A DNA stretch of 64,000 bases from Roseateles depolymerans (GTDB taxonomy: Bacteria > Pseudomonadota > Gammaproteobacteria > Burkholderiales > Burkholderiaceae_C), in contig NZ_QUMT01000002.1 in the NCBI RefSeq assembly GCF_003387155.1, positions 377,694-441,693 of the forward strand, written 5' to 3'. The position numbers and the translations under genes were made by a program. How positions within the stretch are numbered: the first letter of the stretch is position 1; every line of letters starts with the position of its first letter. Under the pieces are notes generated by a model, which saw only the letters and a list, made by a program, of their open reading frames with translations, made no database searches and was not told where the DNA came from. Of this stretch, positions 1 through 8,419 are shown in pieces.

Positions 1-1264
1 CGAAGGCCTCTACGCCGTCTACGACCTGGGCGGCGGTACCTTCGACATCTCCCTGCTGCGCCTGACCCGCGGCGTGTTCGAGGTGGTGGCCACCGGCGGC
101 GATGCGCAGCTGGGCGGCGACGACTTCGACCGCCTGCTGGCCGACTGGGCCCTTCAGCAGGCCGGTCTGGTCGTGCGCACCGCCCAGGACAAGCGCCGCG
201 TGCTGGTGGCCGCGCGCGCCGCCAAGGAAGCCCTGACGGACCATCCGCAGGTCACACTGTCCGCCACGCTGGATGCCGGCGCCTTGCAGGTGCCGGTCAG
301 CCGCGAGCAGTTCGACAGCCTCACCCGCGCCCTGGTGGACAAGACCCTGCTGGCCGTCCGCCGCGTGCTGCGCGATGCCAAGGTCAGCGCCGACGAGGTG
401 CAGGGCACGGTGATGGTGGGCGGCTCCACCCGCATGCCGGGCGTCCGGCGCGCGGTGAGCGAGCTGTTCGGCCGCGAGGTGCTGACCAATCTGAATCCCG
501 ACGAGGTGGTGGCCCTGGGCGCCGCGCTGCAGGCCAACCAACTGGCCGGCAACAGCGCCGACGGCGAGATCCTGCTGCTGGACGTGATTCCCCTGTCCCT
601 CGGCCTGGAAACCATGGGCGGCCTGGTGGAGCGCATCATCGAGCGCAATGCCACCATCCCCGTGGCCAAGGCCCAGGACTTCACCACCTTCAAGGACGGA
701 CAGACCGCCCTGGCCGTGCATGTGCTGCAGGGCGAGCGCGAGCTGGTGAGCGAATGCCGCTCCCTGGCCCGCTTCGAGCTGCGCGGCATCCCGCCGATGG
801 CCGCCGGCGCCGCCCGCATCCGCGTCAGCTTCCAGGTGGATGCCGACGGGCTGCTGAGCGTGTCCGCCCGCGAGATGAATTCCGGCGTGGAAGCCGCCGT
901 GCAGGTCAAGCCCAGCTACGGTTTGTCCGACGACCAGATCGCCACCATGCTGCGCGAAGGCTTTGCCAGCGCCGAGAGCGACATGCAGGCTCGCAAGCTG
1001 CGCGAGGCCCGTGTCGAGGCTGAACGCATGCTGCTGGCCACCGCCTCGGCCCTGAATGCCGACGGCGACCTGCTCAGCGACGAGGAGCGCCGCTCCATCG
1101 CCGTGCTGGAAGACCAACTGCGCAGCCAGGCGCAAACCGAAGACGCCGATGCCATCACCCTCGCGGTCGAGGCCCTGGCCAAAGGCACCGAAGGCTTTGC
1201 CGCCGCGCGCATGAACCGCGGCATCCAGCAGGCCCTGACCGGCCGCAGCATCGACTCGGTCTGA
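1..1264 (+). CDS. hscA: HscA, Hsp70-type chaperone of Fe-S cluster assembly (3' part)
   Basis: The reading frame is open from base 2, so the start and the first part of the ATPase domain lie outside the window. The visible part begins with the Hsp70 phosphate-binding motif [10 protein letters not shown], continues with the adenosine motif [10 protein letters not shown], and then the substrate-binding domain and helical lid. HscA works with HscB to release the cluster from the scaffold IscU to acceptor proteins in the cytoplasm. The choice of HscA over DnaK rests on the divergent substrate-binding half, a short C-terminus without the acidic DnaK tail, and the ferredoxin gene 33 bp downstream, the usual isc order. 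No iscX follows; tsaD does. Confidence 0.95.
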   Translation, partial: EGLYAVYDLGGGTFDISLLRLTRGVFEVVATGGDAQLGGDDFDRLLADWALQQAGLVVRTAQDKRRVLVAARAAKEALTDHPQVTLSATLDAGALQVPVSREQFDSLTRALVDKTLLAVRRVLRDAKVSADEVQGTVMVGGSTRMPGVRRAVSELFGREVLTNLNPDEVVALGAALQANQLAGNSADGEILLLDVIPLSLGLETMGGLVERIIERNATIPVAKAQDFTTFKDGQTALAVHVLQGERELVSECRSLARFELRGIPPMAAGAARIRVSFQVDADGLLSVSAREMNSGVEAAVQVKPSYGLSDDQIATMLREGFASAESDMQARKLREARVEAERMLLATASALNADGDLLSDEERRSIAVLEDQLRSQAQTEDADAITLAVEALAKGTEGFAAARMNRGIQQALTGRSIDSV

Positions 1265-1297
1265 CCCCGGCAGCCCTGCGCGCACCAAGGAACCCCC

Positions 1298-1636
1298 ATG
1301 CCCATCATCAAGATCCTCCCCCATCCCGAATACGCCCCTGAAGGCCGCACGCTGGAGGCGCCCGCCGGCACCACCATCTGCGAGGCGCTGCTGGACAACG
1401 GCGTCGAGATCGAACACGCCTGCGACCAGGTCTGTGCCTGCACCACCTGCCACGTCATCGTGCGGGAAGGTTTCGCCTCGCTGTCCGAGATGGAAGAGAA
1501 CGAGGAAGACATGCTGGACCGCGCCTGGGGCCTGGAACCCAACTCGCGCCTGTCCTGCCAGGCCATCCTCTCCAATACGCCGGTGACGGTCGAGATCCCC
1601 AAGTACTCGATCAATCACGCCAAGGAAAACCACTGA
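1298..1636 (+). CDS. fdx: Isc-type 2Fe-2S ferredoxin
   Basis: A 112-residue adrenodoxin-like ferredoxin that donates electrons during Fe-S cluster assembly. Cluster ligands are Cys42, Cys48, Cys51 and Cys87; the additional Cys46 seen in Isc ferredoxins is also present ([11 protein letters not shown]). An acidic stretch (residues 64-74) matches the partner-docking helix. The ATG is preceded by AAGGAA at a normal distance. Length and cysteine spacing match the Escherichia coli protein, and hscA lies directly upstream, so this is almost certainly the last gene of the isc operon. Confidence 0.96.
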   Translation: MPIIKILPHPEYAPEGRTLEAPAGTTICEALLDNGVEIEHACDQVCACTTCHVIVREGFASLSEMEENEEDMLDRAWGLEPNSRLSCQAILSNTPVTVEIPKYSINHAKENH

Positions 1637-1650
1637 TCGGACGATGGTCC

Positions 1651-2691
1651 ATGCGTGTCCTCGGCATTGAATCTTCCTGCGATGAAACCGGCGTGGCGCT
1701 GGTGGACGGCTCCGGCGACGGCGTGCCGCGCCTGCTCTCGCATGCGCTGCACAGCCAGATCAGCATGCACCAGGCCTATGGCGGCGTGGTGCCGGAGCTG
1801 GCATCGCGGGACCACATCCGCCGCGTGCTGCCGCTGACCCGCGAGGTGCTGGCCGGCGCGGGCCTGTCCCTGCAGGATGTGGACGTGGTCGCCTACACGC
1901 AAGGCCCAGGCCTGGCCGGCGCGCTGCTGGTGGGGGCGGGGGTGGCCGCGTCGCTGGGCGCCGCGCTGGACCGTCCGGTGCTGGGCGTGCACCATCTGGA
2001 AGGCCATCTGCTGTCGCCGTTCCTGTCGGCCGATCCGCCGGAGTTTCCCTTCGTGGCGCTGCTGGTGTCCGGGGGCCATACCCAGCTGATGCGGGTGGAC
2101 GATGTCGGCAGCTACGAGCTGCTGGGCGAGACCATCGACGACGCGGCGGGCGAAGCCTTCGACAAGTCCGCCAAGCTGCTGGGCCTGCCGTATCCCGGCG
2201 GCCCGCATCTGTCCCGGCTGGCCGAGCAGGGGCAGGCGGACGCGTTTGCGCTGCCGCGTCCGCTGCTGCACAGCGGCAAGCCGGATTTCAGCTTCGCGGG
2301 CCTGAAAACGGCGGTGCTGACCCAGGTCCGCCGGCTGGAACAGCAGTCCGGTGGCATCACCGAAGGCCAGCGCGCCGATCTGGCCGCCTCGACCCAGGCG
2401 GCGATCGTGGAGGTGCTGGTCAAGAAGTCCCTGCTGGCGCTGAAGGAGACCGGCCTCAAGCGCCTGGTGGTGGCCGGTGGCGTGGGGGCCAACCGCCATT
2501 TGCGTGAGCAGCTCAATGCGGCCTGTGAGCGCCGCAAGGTGCGGGTGCACTATCCCGAGCTGCATCTGTGCACCGACAACGGCGCCATGATCGCCCTGGC
2601 GGCCGCGCTTCGGCTGCAGCGCGACATGGGCGCACTGACCCGCGGCGGTGGCTTTGAGGTGCGTCCGCGCTGGGACCTCGCATCGATCTGA
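1651..2691 (+). CDS. tsaD: tRNA N6-adenosine threonylcarbamoyltransferase TsaD
   Basis: A 346-residue Kae1/TsaD protein that transfers threonylcarbamoyl from threonylcarbamoyl-AMP to A37 of ANN-decoding tRNAs, acting with TsaB and TsaE. The ASKHA fold begins with [13 protein letters not shown]. The metal-binding HxEGH motif is HLEGH at residues 115-119, and the second metal-site segment TDNGAMIA lies near the C-terminus. The ATG is 14 bp after the fdx stop. Normal length and no anomalies. Confidence 0.97.
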   Translation: MRVLGIESSCDETGVALVDGSGDGVPRLLSHALHSQISMHQAYGGVVPELASRDHIRRVLPLTREVLAGAGLSLQDVDVVAYTQGPGLAGALLVGAGVAASLGAALDRPVLGVHHLEGHLLSPFLSADPPEFPFVALLVSGGHTQLMRVDDVGSYELLGETIDDAAGEAFDKSAKLLGLPYPGGPHLSRLAEQGQADAFALPRPLLHSGKPDFSFAGLKTAVLTQVRRLEQQSGGITEGQRADLAASTQAAIVEVLVKKSLLALKETGLKRLVVAGGVGANRHLREQLNAACERRKVRVHYPELHLCTDNGAMIALAAALRLQRDMGALTRGGGFEVRPRWDLASI

Positions 2692-2704
2692 GCAAGGCGT
2701 GGGT

Positions 2705-4018
2705 GTGAAGGTTCTCCGGCTAGCCGCCATCAGGCTTTGGGTCGTTGTGGCCTGGATTTGCGCGACGATCGTCCAACCCGCTGCCGCTGCCGCTGCCGCA
2801 GCTCCGAACCCGGAACCCATACGCCTCGGCCTGATCGAAGGTCTCTCCGGCCCGCTGGGCAACGGCGGCGAAGCCGTGCTGCGCAATCTGGTGTGGGCCA
2901 GCGAGCGGGTCAATGCCCGCGGCGGCGTCAAGCTGCCCGGCGGCGCCCGGCCGCTGCAGGTGCTGCGCTACGACAGCAAGGGCTCGGTGGAAGAGTCCCT
3001 GTCCCTGCTGCGCGCCGCCACCGACCAGGGCGTGAAAGTCGTCCTGCAAGGCAACAGCTCCGCGGTGGCCAGCGCGCTGATCGTGGCCCTGGACCGCCAC
3101 AATGAACGCGACCCCGCGCATCGAGCCCTGCTGCTCAACTATGCGGCGGTGGACCCGCTGCTGACCGGCGCGCAGTGCAGCTTCTGGCATTTCCGCTTCG
3201 ACGCCCACACCGACATGCGGCTGGCGGCGCTGGTGGAGGTGATTGCGCAGGACCGCCAGCTCAAGAAGCTCTACCTGATCGGCCAGGACTACAGCTTCGG
3301 CCAGCATCTGCGCACGCAGGCGCGGGCCCTGCTGGCGCAACGCCGGCCGGACCTGGAGATCGTCGGCGACGAGCTGCATCCGCTGGGCCGGGTCAAGGAC
3401 TTCATGCCCTATGCCAGCAAGATCCGCAGCAGTGGCGCGCAGGCGGTGCTGACCGGCAACTGGGGCAATGACCTGACGCTGCTGATCAAGGCCGCCCGGG
3501 ACCTGGGGCTGGGCACCCGCTTCTACACCTTCTACGGCAATGCCCTGGGCGTGCCGGGCGTGCTGGGTGATGCCGGCGTGGACCGGGTGCTGGCGGTGGC
3601 CGAATGGCATCCCAATGCCGGCGACTCAGCCTCCGAGCGGTTCTACCAAGCCTTCCGCCAGCGCTTCCCCCGGCCGGAGGACGACTATCTGCATGCGCGC
3701 ATGCAGTTGATGGTCGAGATGCTGGTGGCGGCCATGGAAAAAGCCGGGACCGACGAGCCCCGGGCGGTGGCCCTGGCGCTGGAGAACCTGCGCCTGGACG
3801 GCCGGCCGCTGGGCGTGGCCCACCAGGGCTGGATGCGGCCGACGGACCACCAGCTGCAGCAGCCGCTCTATGTGAGCATCATGCGGCGGGCCGGGGAGGC
3901 GGGTGTGCCGCACGACAATGAAGGATCCGGCTACGGGTTCCGCACCCTGCGCTACCTGGATGCGGCCCAGGCGGAACTGCCGGAGACGGCGTGCCGGATG
4001 AAGCGCCCGGCGCGCTGA
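2705..4018 (+). CDS. Periplasmic substrate-binding protein, branched-chain amino acid (LivJ) type
   Basis: About 437 residues. I start at the GTG at 2705 because AAGG lies about 8 bp upstream and the product then begins with a signal peptide (MKVLRLAAIRLW, a hydrophobic core and an Ala run). Longer frames would start inside tsaD. The mature part has the type I periplasmic fold: IRLGLIEGLSGPLGNGG, then the GNSSAVASALI and YLIGQDYSFG segments typical of Leu/Ile/Val- and amide-binding receptors. No permease or ATPase genes lie beside it, so it may serve a remote transporter or a sensor. The ligand cannot be told from sequence. Confidence 0.85.
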   Translation: MKVLRLAAIRLWVVVAWICATIVQPAAAAAAAAPNPEPIRLGLIEGLSGPLGNGGEAVLRNLVWASERVNARGGVKLPGGARPLQVLRYDSKGSVEESLSLLRAATDQGVKVVLQGNSSAVASALIVALDRHNERDPAHRALLLNYAAVDPLLTGAQCSFWHFRFDAHTDMRLAALVEVIAQDRQLKKLYLIGQDYSFGQHLRTQARALLAQRRPDLEIVGDELHPLGRVKDFMPYASKIRSSGAQAVLTGNWGNDLTLLIKAARDLGLGTRFYTFYGNALGVPGVLGDAGVDRVLAVAEWHPNAGDSASERFYQAFRQRFPRPEDDYLHARMQLMVEMLVAAMEKAGTDEPRAVALALENLRLDGRPLGVAHQGWMRPTDHQLQQPLYVSIMRRAGEAGVPHDNEGSGYGFRTLRYLDAAQAELPETACRMKRPAR

Positions 4019-4196
4019 CGGTGAGGGCCGCCCCCACGTGCGCGCATCGCCAGTCCGTGCGACCGGCGGCCGCGTCGCCACAGGCCGGCTACCCCCGCCG
4101 CACGCCGCGTCATGCCGCTGGCTACACTCGACCGCTTCGGGCCACGCCCGCCGCAGCGGCCGATGCGTCAACCCGATCCTGCTGGATGGTCCTGCC

Positions 4197-5489
4197 GTGA
4201 GTGCTCCTTCTTCCGCCCCGGCGCCCGAGCGCGCCGCCGACCCCGCGAGTGTCTTTGGCCAACGCGCCTTCACCACCTTCCTCGCGGCGCGGCTGCTGGC
4301 GGTGCTGGCGGGGCAGATCCAGGCGGTGGTCGTGGCCTGGCAGGTCTATGACCTCACCCGGCAGCCTCTGGCCCTGGCCTATGTGGGCCTGGCCCAGTTC
4401 CTTCCCATGCTGGTGCTGCTGCTGCCGGCAGGTGACCTGATCGACCGGTTCAGCCGCAAGCCCATCCTGGCGCTGAGCTGGGGCCTGAGCGGCCTGTGCG
4501 GCGCGGCCCTGTGGTGGCTGGCCGGGCATGGTCATGCAGGCGTCAGCGGCATCTATGCGGTGCTGGTGGTCTTTGGCTGTGCCCGGGCCTTCTCCGGTCC
4601 GGCCCTGCAGAGCCTGCTGCCCCAGGTCGTGCCGCGTGAACAGCTGGCCCAGGCCATTGCGGCCAACAGCATGCTGATGCGGGCCGCGAACATCGGCGGC
4701 CCCTTCGTCGGGGGCCTGCTGTATGCCTATGGCGGGGCGCAGCTCACCTTCGCGGTCTGCTTCATCTGCTTCTCGCTGGGCACCTTGCTCTTTGTCTTCG
4801 GCGTGCGGGTCCGGCCGGTGACCGTCTCCCTGGCGGCCACGCAGGGCAACATCTGGCAGCGGTTCGGCGCCGGCATCTATTTCATCCGCACGCGGCCCAT
4901 CATCCTGGGCACGATCTCGCTGGACCTGTTCGCCGTCCTGCTGGGCGGTGTGGTGGCCTTGCTGCCCATCTACGCCGCCGAGGTCCTGCACGCCGGCCCG
5001 CAGGGCCTGGGCGCCCTGCGCAGCGCCATGGCGGTGGGGGAGGTCAGTGCCGGGCTCTACCTCAGCATGCGGCCCTTCGATCGGCAGGTGGGGCGCACCA
5101 TGTTCATCGCGGTGGCCATCTTTGGCGTGGCGAATCTGGTGTTTTCGCTGTCGACCACCTTCTGGCTGTCCTTCGCCGCGCTGATGATCGCCGGCGCGGC
5201 AGACATGGTCAGCGTCTACATCCGCGGCGCCCTGGTGCAGTTCTCCACCCCGGACGACATGCGAGGCCGGGTCAATGCGGTCAATATGCTGTTCATCGGC
5301 TCCTCCAACGAGCTTGGGGAGTTCCGCGCCGGCAGTGCGGCGGCAGCGCTGGGCGTGGTGCCCGCGGCGGTGACGGGGGCGCTGTGCACGCTGGGCGTGG
5401 TCAGCGCCTGGGCCGTGCTGTTCAAGCCGCTGCGGCAGGTCAACCGGTTCGAGGAAGCCACGCCGGCCCTTCGTAACCCGATCGGGTAA
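4197..5489 (+). CDS. MFS transporter, EntS/MFS_3-like
   Basis: About 430 residues from the GTG at 4197; the frame extends upstream, but that part is charged and unlike the family. Ten to twelve hydrophobic segments are visible. The loop after helix 2, PAGDLIDRFSRKPIL, is the conserved MFS loop 2-3 motif. The ARAFSGPALQSLLPQVVPRE segment is typical of the EntS group of exporters. Inner-membrane efflux of a small molecule is likely; the substrate is unknown. The gene stands alone between the binding protein and a response regulator. Confidence 0.85.
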   Translation: MSAPSSAPAPERAADPASVFGQRAFTTFLAARLLAVLAGQIQAVVVAWQVYDLTRQPLALAYVGLAQFLPMLVLLLPAGDLIDRFSRKPILALSWGLSGLCGAALWWLAGHGHAGVSGIYAVLVVFGCARAFSGPALQSLLPQVVPREQLAQAIAANSMLMRAANIGGPFVGGLLYAYGGAQLTFAVCFICFSLGTLLFVFGVRVRPVTVSLAATQGNIWQRFGAGIYFIRTRPIILGTISLDLFAVLLGGVVALLPIYAAEVLHAGPQGLGALRSAMAVGEVSAGLYLSMRPFDRQVGRTMFIAVAIFGVANLVFSLSTTFWLSFAALMIAGAADMVSVYIRGALVQFSTPDDMRGRVNAVNMLFIGSSNELGEFRAGSAAAALGVVPAAVTGALCTLGVVSAWAVLFKPLRQVNRFEEATPALRNPIG

Positions 5490-5546
5490 TCGACGCAGCA
5501 GGGTCATGGGCCCGATGATGCGGGCCGTTCCGGTATCGTATGAAGC

Positions 5547-6224
5547 ATGGCCGATCTTCCTCCTGACCGTTCTCCGCCCGTGGCGCCTCCTGTTGCAGGA
5601 CGCCTGCAGTCGCCCATCCGCATCCTGACCGTCGATGACCACCCGCTGCTGCGCGAGGGCATCGCCGGGACGCTGGAGGACGAGCCGGACCTGCGTCTGG
5701 TGGCGGAAGCGGCCAGCGGCCAGGAAGCGCTGGCGCGGTTTCGGGAGCATCGCCCGGACATCACCCTGATGGATGTACGCCTGCCCGACATGGACGGCAT
5801 CGACTGCATGGCCACCTTGCGGCAGGAGTTCCCGGATGCCCGCATCATCATCCTGACCACCTACCGTGGCGACGTGCAGGTGCGCCGCGCGCTGGCCGGT
5901 GGGGCGATGGGCTATCTGCTCAAGAGCATGCTGCGCAAGGACCTGGTGGACACCATCCGTGCGGTGCATGAGGGCCAGCGCTGCATTCCGGGCGAGGTCG
6001 CCCGCATGCTGGACGAGGACACCGAAGGCAGCCTGTCACCTCGGGAGATCGAGGTGCTGCGACTGGTGTCGGAGGGCCACTCCAACAAGCGGGTGGGTGT
6101 GGCGCTGGGAGTGAGCGAAGAGACGGTGAAGATGCACATGAAGAGCGTGCTGTCCAAGCTCAATGCCAATGACCGCACGCATGCGGTGACCATCGCGCTC
6201 AAGCGCGGTTATTTCTCGCCGTGA
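5547..6224 (+). CDS. NarL/FixJ-type response regulator
   Basis: A 225-residue two-domain regulator. The receiver domain (about residues 24-140) has the acidic pair at 30-31, phospho-acceptor Asp76 (LMDVRLPDMDG), Thr104 and Lys126. A LuxR-type helix-turn-helix follows (about 160-222: LSPREIEVLRLVSEG, then SEETVKMHMKSVLSKL). The N-terminal 22 residues are Pro-rich and extra to the family. No histidine kinase is adjacent, so it is an orphan regulator; the two hybrid kinases in this window carry their own receivers. Confidence 0.93.
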   Translation: MADLPPDRSPPVAPPVAGRLQSPIRILTVDDHPLLREGIAGTLEDEPDLRLVAEAASGQEALARFREHRPDITLMDVRLPDMDGIDCMATLRQEFPDARIIILTTYRGDVQVRRALAGGAMGYLLKSMLRKDLVDTIRAVHEGQRCIPGEVARMLDEDTEGSLSPREIEVLRLVSEGHSNKRVGVALGVSEETVKMHMKSVLSKLNANDRTHAVTIALKRGYFSP

Positions 6225-6334
6225 CCTCGCCCTGACTCAAAAAAATGCCGCACGGGCCCGAGGACACCGCGCGGCAACAGGGAGGATGCAGTCAGAGAGT
6301 CAGAGAGAGTCACAAGTCAAACGCACAAAGAGCG

Positions 6335-6352
6335 GGGGAAGCGCGCTTCCCC
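6335..6352. repeat. Perfect 18-bp palindrome between convergent genes
   Basis: GGGGAAGCGCGCTTCCCC is a perfect inverted repeat in the 203 bp between the NarL-type regulator and the convergent csbD-like gene. A second hairpin (CCCCTCTC at 6364-6371 with GAGAGGGG at 6393-6400) lies next to it. Neither has a clear U-run, so a terminator role is possible but not shown. Confidence 0.4.
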
Positions 6353-6427
6353 GTTGCCCGCCACCCCTCTCGTCAGCCTCACGATTGCCTGTGAGAGGGG
6401 CAGGGAGCAGGAGCGGATCGTTACCGA

Positions 6428-6643
6428 TCAGCTCAGCCAACGGTCGTCGGCATTCTTTTGCCAGGTGTCCAGCTGGCGGTCCGCTTCGTCGCGGGCAATG
6501 CCATACCGTTCCTGGATCTTGCCGGAGAGCTGTTCGCGCTTGCCGGCAATCACATCAATATCGTCATCGGTCAGCTTGCCCCATTGCTCGCGGACCTTGC
6601 CCTTGAGTTGGGTCCAGTTGCCTTCGATACGGTCCCAGTTCAT
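6428..6643 (-). CDS. CsbD family small stress protein
   Basis: A 71-residue protein beginning MNWDRIEGNWTQLKGKVRE, the signature of the CsbD family of soluble, highly charged helical proteins induced by stress in many bacteria; their molecular role is not known. I start at the inner ATG because AAGGAG lies 7 bp before it; the longer frame adds 12 atypical residues. It may be transcribed with the 70-residue gene upstream (136 bp gap). Confidence 0.9.
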   Translation of the reverse strand: MNWDRIEGNWTQLKGKVREQWGKLTDDDIDVIAGKREQLSGKIQERYGIARDEADRQLDTWQKNADDRWLS

Positions 6644-6779
6644 GGTGAACTCCTTGCTCGGGTTGGGGAATGAGTTCACTGTAGCGAGGCCCTGTTCAGC
6701 CCGGGGTCAGACAAGCTTCGAAGCATTTGTAGGACAAGACCGTCAGGCCCCACGCCCCATCCACGCTTCAATCCAAGCT

Positions 6780-6992
6780 TCAATGTTTGAGAACATGGGG
6801 CGGCAGGTAATCCTTGCCCACCATGGCGCGTGCGAAGAGGTAGTTATTGCGGGCGCGAGCCGGGAGGCTGTCCAGATCGACATGGCCTTCGTGGTCACAG
6901 GGGAAGGACATGGCCCGTCCCGGATCGAACATCGACTCAAACCGCACTTCATAGTGCTGCGCGTCGTCAGCGGAGATGTGGAGGGAGCTCAT
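6780..6992 (-). CDS. Small conserved-looking protein, unknown function
   Basis: A 70-residue soluble protein starting MSSLHISADDAQHYEVRFE, with a CDHEGHVD segment (Cys and two His close together) and a basic, helical C-terminal half ending near GKDYLPPHVL. AAGGAG is placed 7 bp before the ATG, and a sigma-54-like element lies 130 bp upstream. The composition is ordinary protein, not a shadow frame. I do not recognise a named family; context suggests a stress-associated role. Confidence 0.75.
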   Translation of the reverse strand: MSSLHISADDAQHYEVRFESMFDPGRAMSFPCDHEGHVDLDSLPARARNNYLFARAMVGKDYLPPHVLKH

Positions 6993-7457
6993 CGAATTTC
7001 TCCTTGCGAGAAGCTTTGAGTGAAATATGGTCGCCAGAGGTTCCGGCTTCCATAGGTGGACATCGGTGGCGCTTGTCGGTCAGGCGAACCGACCGATGTA
7101 CGGTTTCGTCCTACACACGCTGCTTGCAAGCCGCACGCCCGGCCGCCGTACGGCACCGCCCCTGCCATGAAGGCATCACAGCATTAGTCGCATGCAACGC
7201 GGGCGATGAATGCCTTGTGGGACTGCGCCTACACCCGTTCGCGGCCTTGGCCGCTTCGATGCCTGCCGCCTCGGCGGGCAGGATATGCAGTACCGCAACC
7301 TGATCCTGTTCCCCGGCTTTCTCGACGCTTGCTGATTCCCGCTACTGGCCTCACCGGCCCCAGCCACGGATTCAGCGAGCAGCAGGAATGCCAGCCTCCA
7401 GCCCGTGCATGCCTTGCGGCGCCATCCGCCTTCATGCCACCAATCACGAGGTCTTCC
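6993..7457. other. 465-bp intergenic region between divergent small genes
   Basis: No convincing gene. It holds a minus-strand -24/-12 element at 7125-7140, a weaker plus-strand one at 7151-7166 (CGGCACCGCCCCTGCC) and an octamer GTCCTACA at 7108-7115 that recurs, inverted, at 6728-6735. The frames open here have shadow-like composition. Confidence 0.5.
7125..7140 (-). promoter_or_regulatory. Sigma-54 -24/-12 element for the 70-aa gene
   Basis: On the minus strand this reads GGGCGTGCGGCTTGCA: GG and GC ten bases apart, TTGCA at -12, one departure (A to G) in the -24 box. The predicted start of transcription is near 7114, with a leader of about 120 nt. Confidence 0.5.
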
Positions 7458-7577
7458 ATGGACGACATGTTGATGCTGATGACGCTGGCTTCCTGCACCG
7501 CCACCGCCCTGGCCCTGCGCCTGTGGCAGTTTCTCGAGGACCTGGGACAGGATGATCACCTGGAGGATTTGCCATGA
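7458..7577 (+). CDS. 39-aa putative membrane peptide
   Basis: A short frame starting MDDMLMLMTLASCTATALAL with one hydrophobic segment (about residues 4-21) followed by an acidic tail. GAGG lies 6 bp before the ATG, and its stop overlaps the next start as ATGA, which implies translational coupling with the 108-residue gene. Function unknown. The coupling and ribosome site make it likely to be real. Confidence 0.55.
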   Translation: MDDMLMLMTLASCTATALALRLWQFLEDLGQDDHLEDLP

Positions 7578-7900
7578 GCGCCCGACCCCCTTTGCCCCCC
7601 GAGCATCCCGCTGATGAGTCCGTGTTGGACGCCTCGGTCGCCATGCAGCAGGTGGATGATCAACCGCTGGACAACAGCGCCTTTGTCTGCGGCGAGGTGA
7701 GCTACCGGACCGGTGACGGTCCGATGCTGCAGATTCCCCAGGGACCGGTGAAGGTCTCGGTGGGAGAGCACGACGTGACGCTGGGCTGGGAAGACGAGGA
7801 CAACCGCATGAGCGCGGTGATGCCCCGCACCGAATATGCCCGGTTCGTCGGCACCGGTGCCATCAAGCCGGTGGTGCCGGCCACGCCCAGCGCTGGCTGA
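7574..7900 (+). CDS. Hypothetical 108-aa soluble protein
   Basis: An acidic 108-residue protein with no signal peptide or membrane segment, and a beta-rich middle (FVCGEVSYRTGDGPMLQIPQ). GGAGG lies 6 bp before the ATG, and its start overlaps the stop of the 39-residue frame. A strong bidirectional terminator follows. I do not recognise its family. Its place among CsbD- and PRC-type genes suggests a stress-related role, which is inference. Confidence 0.7.
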   Translation: MSARPPLPPEHPADESVLDASVAMQQVDDQPLDNSAFVCGEVSYRTGDGPMLQIPQGPVKVSVGEHDVTLGWEDEDNRMSAVMPRTEYARFVGTGAIKPVVPATPSAG

Positions 7901-7953
7901 CCACCACGCCCAGCAGCGCCGGCTGACCGCCACGCCGGTTCAAGCCCCATGAA

Positions 7954-7975
7954 AATCGCCCCCGAGGGGGCGATT
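7954..7975. terminator. Bidirectional intrinsic terminator
   Basis: A perfect stem AATCGCCCCC / GGGGGCGATT with a 2-base loop lies between the convergent 108-aa gene and the PRC-barrel gene. An A-run on its left gives a U-run for minus-strand transcripts; plus-strand transcripts get a weaker one. Confidence 0.85.
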
Positions 7976-8027
7976 CTTCATTGCAGGAAAAAACACAAAG
8001 TGCCTGAGCGGACTCAGGCGCTGTTCA

Positions 8028-8369
8028 TCACATCCACGCCACGCCGTAGTAGTCGTAGATCTTGCGGCCGTATTCGTCGGAGTATTCCGGACGATCGGCC
8101 TGCGCGTACTTCGGCGCCTTCTCCAGCTGGTCTTCACGCAGCGGCACGACATAGCCGTCCAGGCCGGTGTCGTACTTCAGCATGTTCCAGGGGATGGGAT
8201 AACGGTCGGTGCCGATGCCCATGAAGCCGCCGAATTCCAGCGCCGCATAACGGACCAGGCCCGAGCGCTTGTCGATGACGAGATTGTCGATCGTGCCGAG
8301 CTTGTCGCCGTTGCCGTTGTAGACCTTGGTGCCTTCAACGCGGTCGGACGAAATGGTGGTGCTTGCCAT
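8028..8369 (-). CDS. PRC-barrel domain protein
   Basis: About 113 residues with one PRC-barrel domain: VEGTKVYNGNGDKLGTIDNL, then the strand-rich VIDKRSGLVRYAALEFGG and YPIPWNMLKYD. The C-terminus is Tyr- and Asp-rich. The first start in frame adds 13 residues; I use the inner ATG (MASTTISSDRVEG) because AAGGAG stands 6 bp before it. Single PRC-barrel proteins of this kind are common stress-induced proteins whose ligand is unknown. A perfect sigma-54 element overlaps the end of the upstream gene, so it can be transcribed independently of the carbamoyltransferase. Confidence 0.9.
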   Translation of the reverse strand: MASTTISSDRVEGTKVYNGNGDKLGTIDNLVIDKRSGLVRYAALEFGGFMGIGTDRYPIPWNMLKYDTGLDGYVVPLREDQLEKAPKYAQADRPEYSDEYGRKIYDYYGVAWM

Positions 8370-8403
8370 AGAGGTCTCCTTGGGGTTGCTACGCTGCATG
8401 GAT

Positions 8404-8419
8404 GGCAAATCACGTGCCG
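8404..8419 (-). promoter_or_regulatory. Sigma-54 -24/-12 element for the PRC-barrel gene
   Basis: The minus strand reads CGGCACGTGATTTGCC: a full GGCACG box, four bases, then TTGC. It overlaps the stop codon of the carbamoyltransferase gene. The predicted start of transcription near 8393 gives a 24-nt leader that just contains the ribosome site. Confidence 0.7.

Noticed and set aside
4122..5969. 615-codon open frame on the minus strand across the MFS gene and the response regulator
   Set aside because: His/Gln/Arg/Gly-rich composition typical of antisense frames in high-GC DNA; it covers two clear genes and has no ribosome site.
6364..6400. 8-bp hairpin near the csbD stop considered as a terminator
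   Set aside because: 21-base loop and no U-run on either strand.
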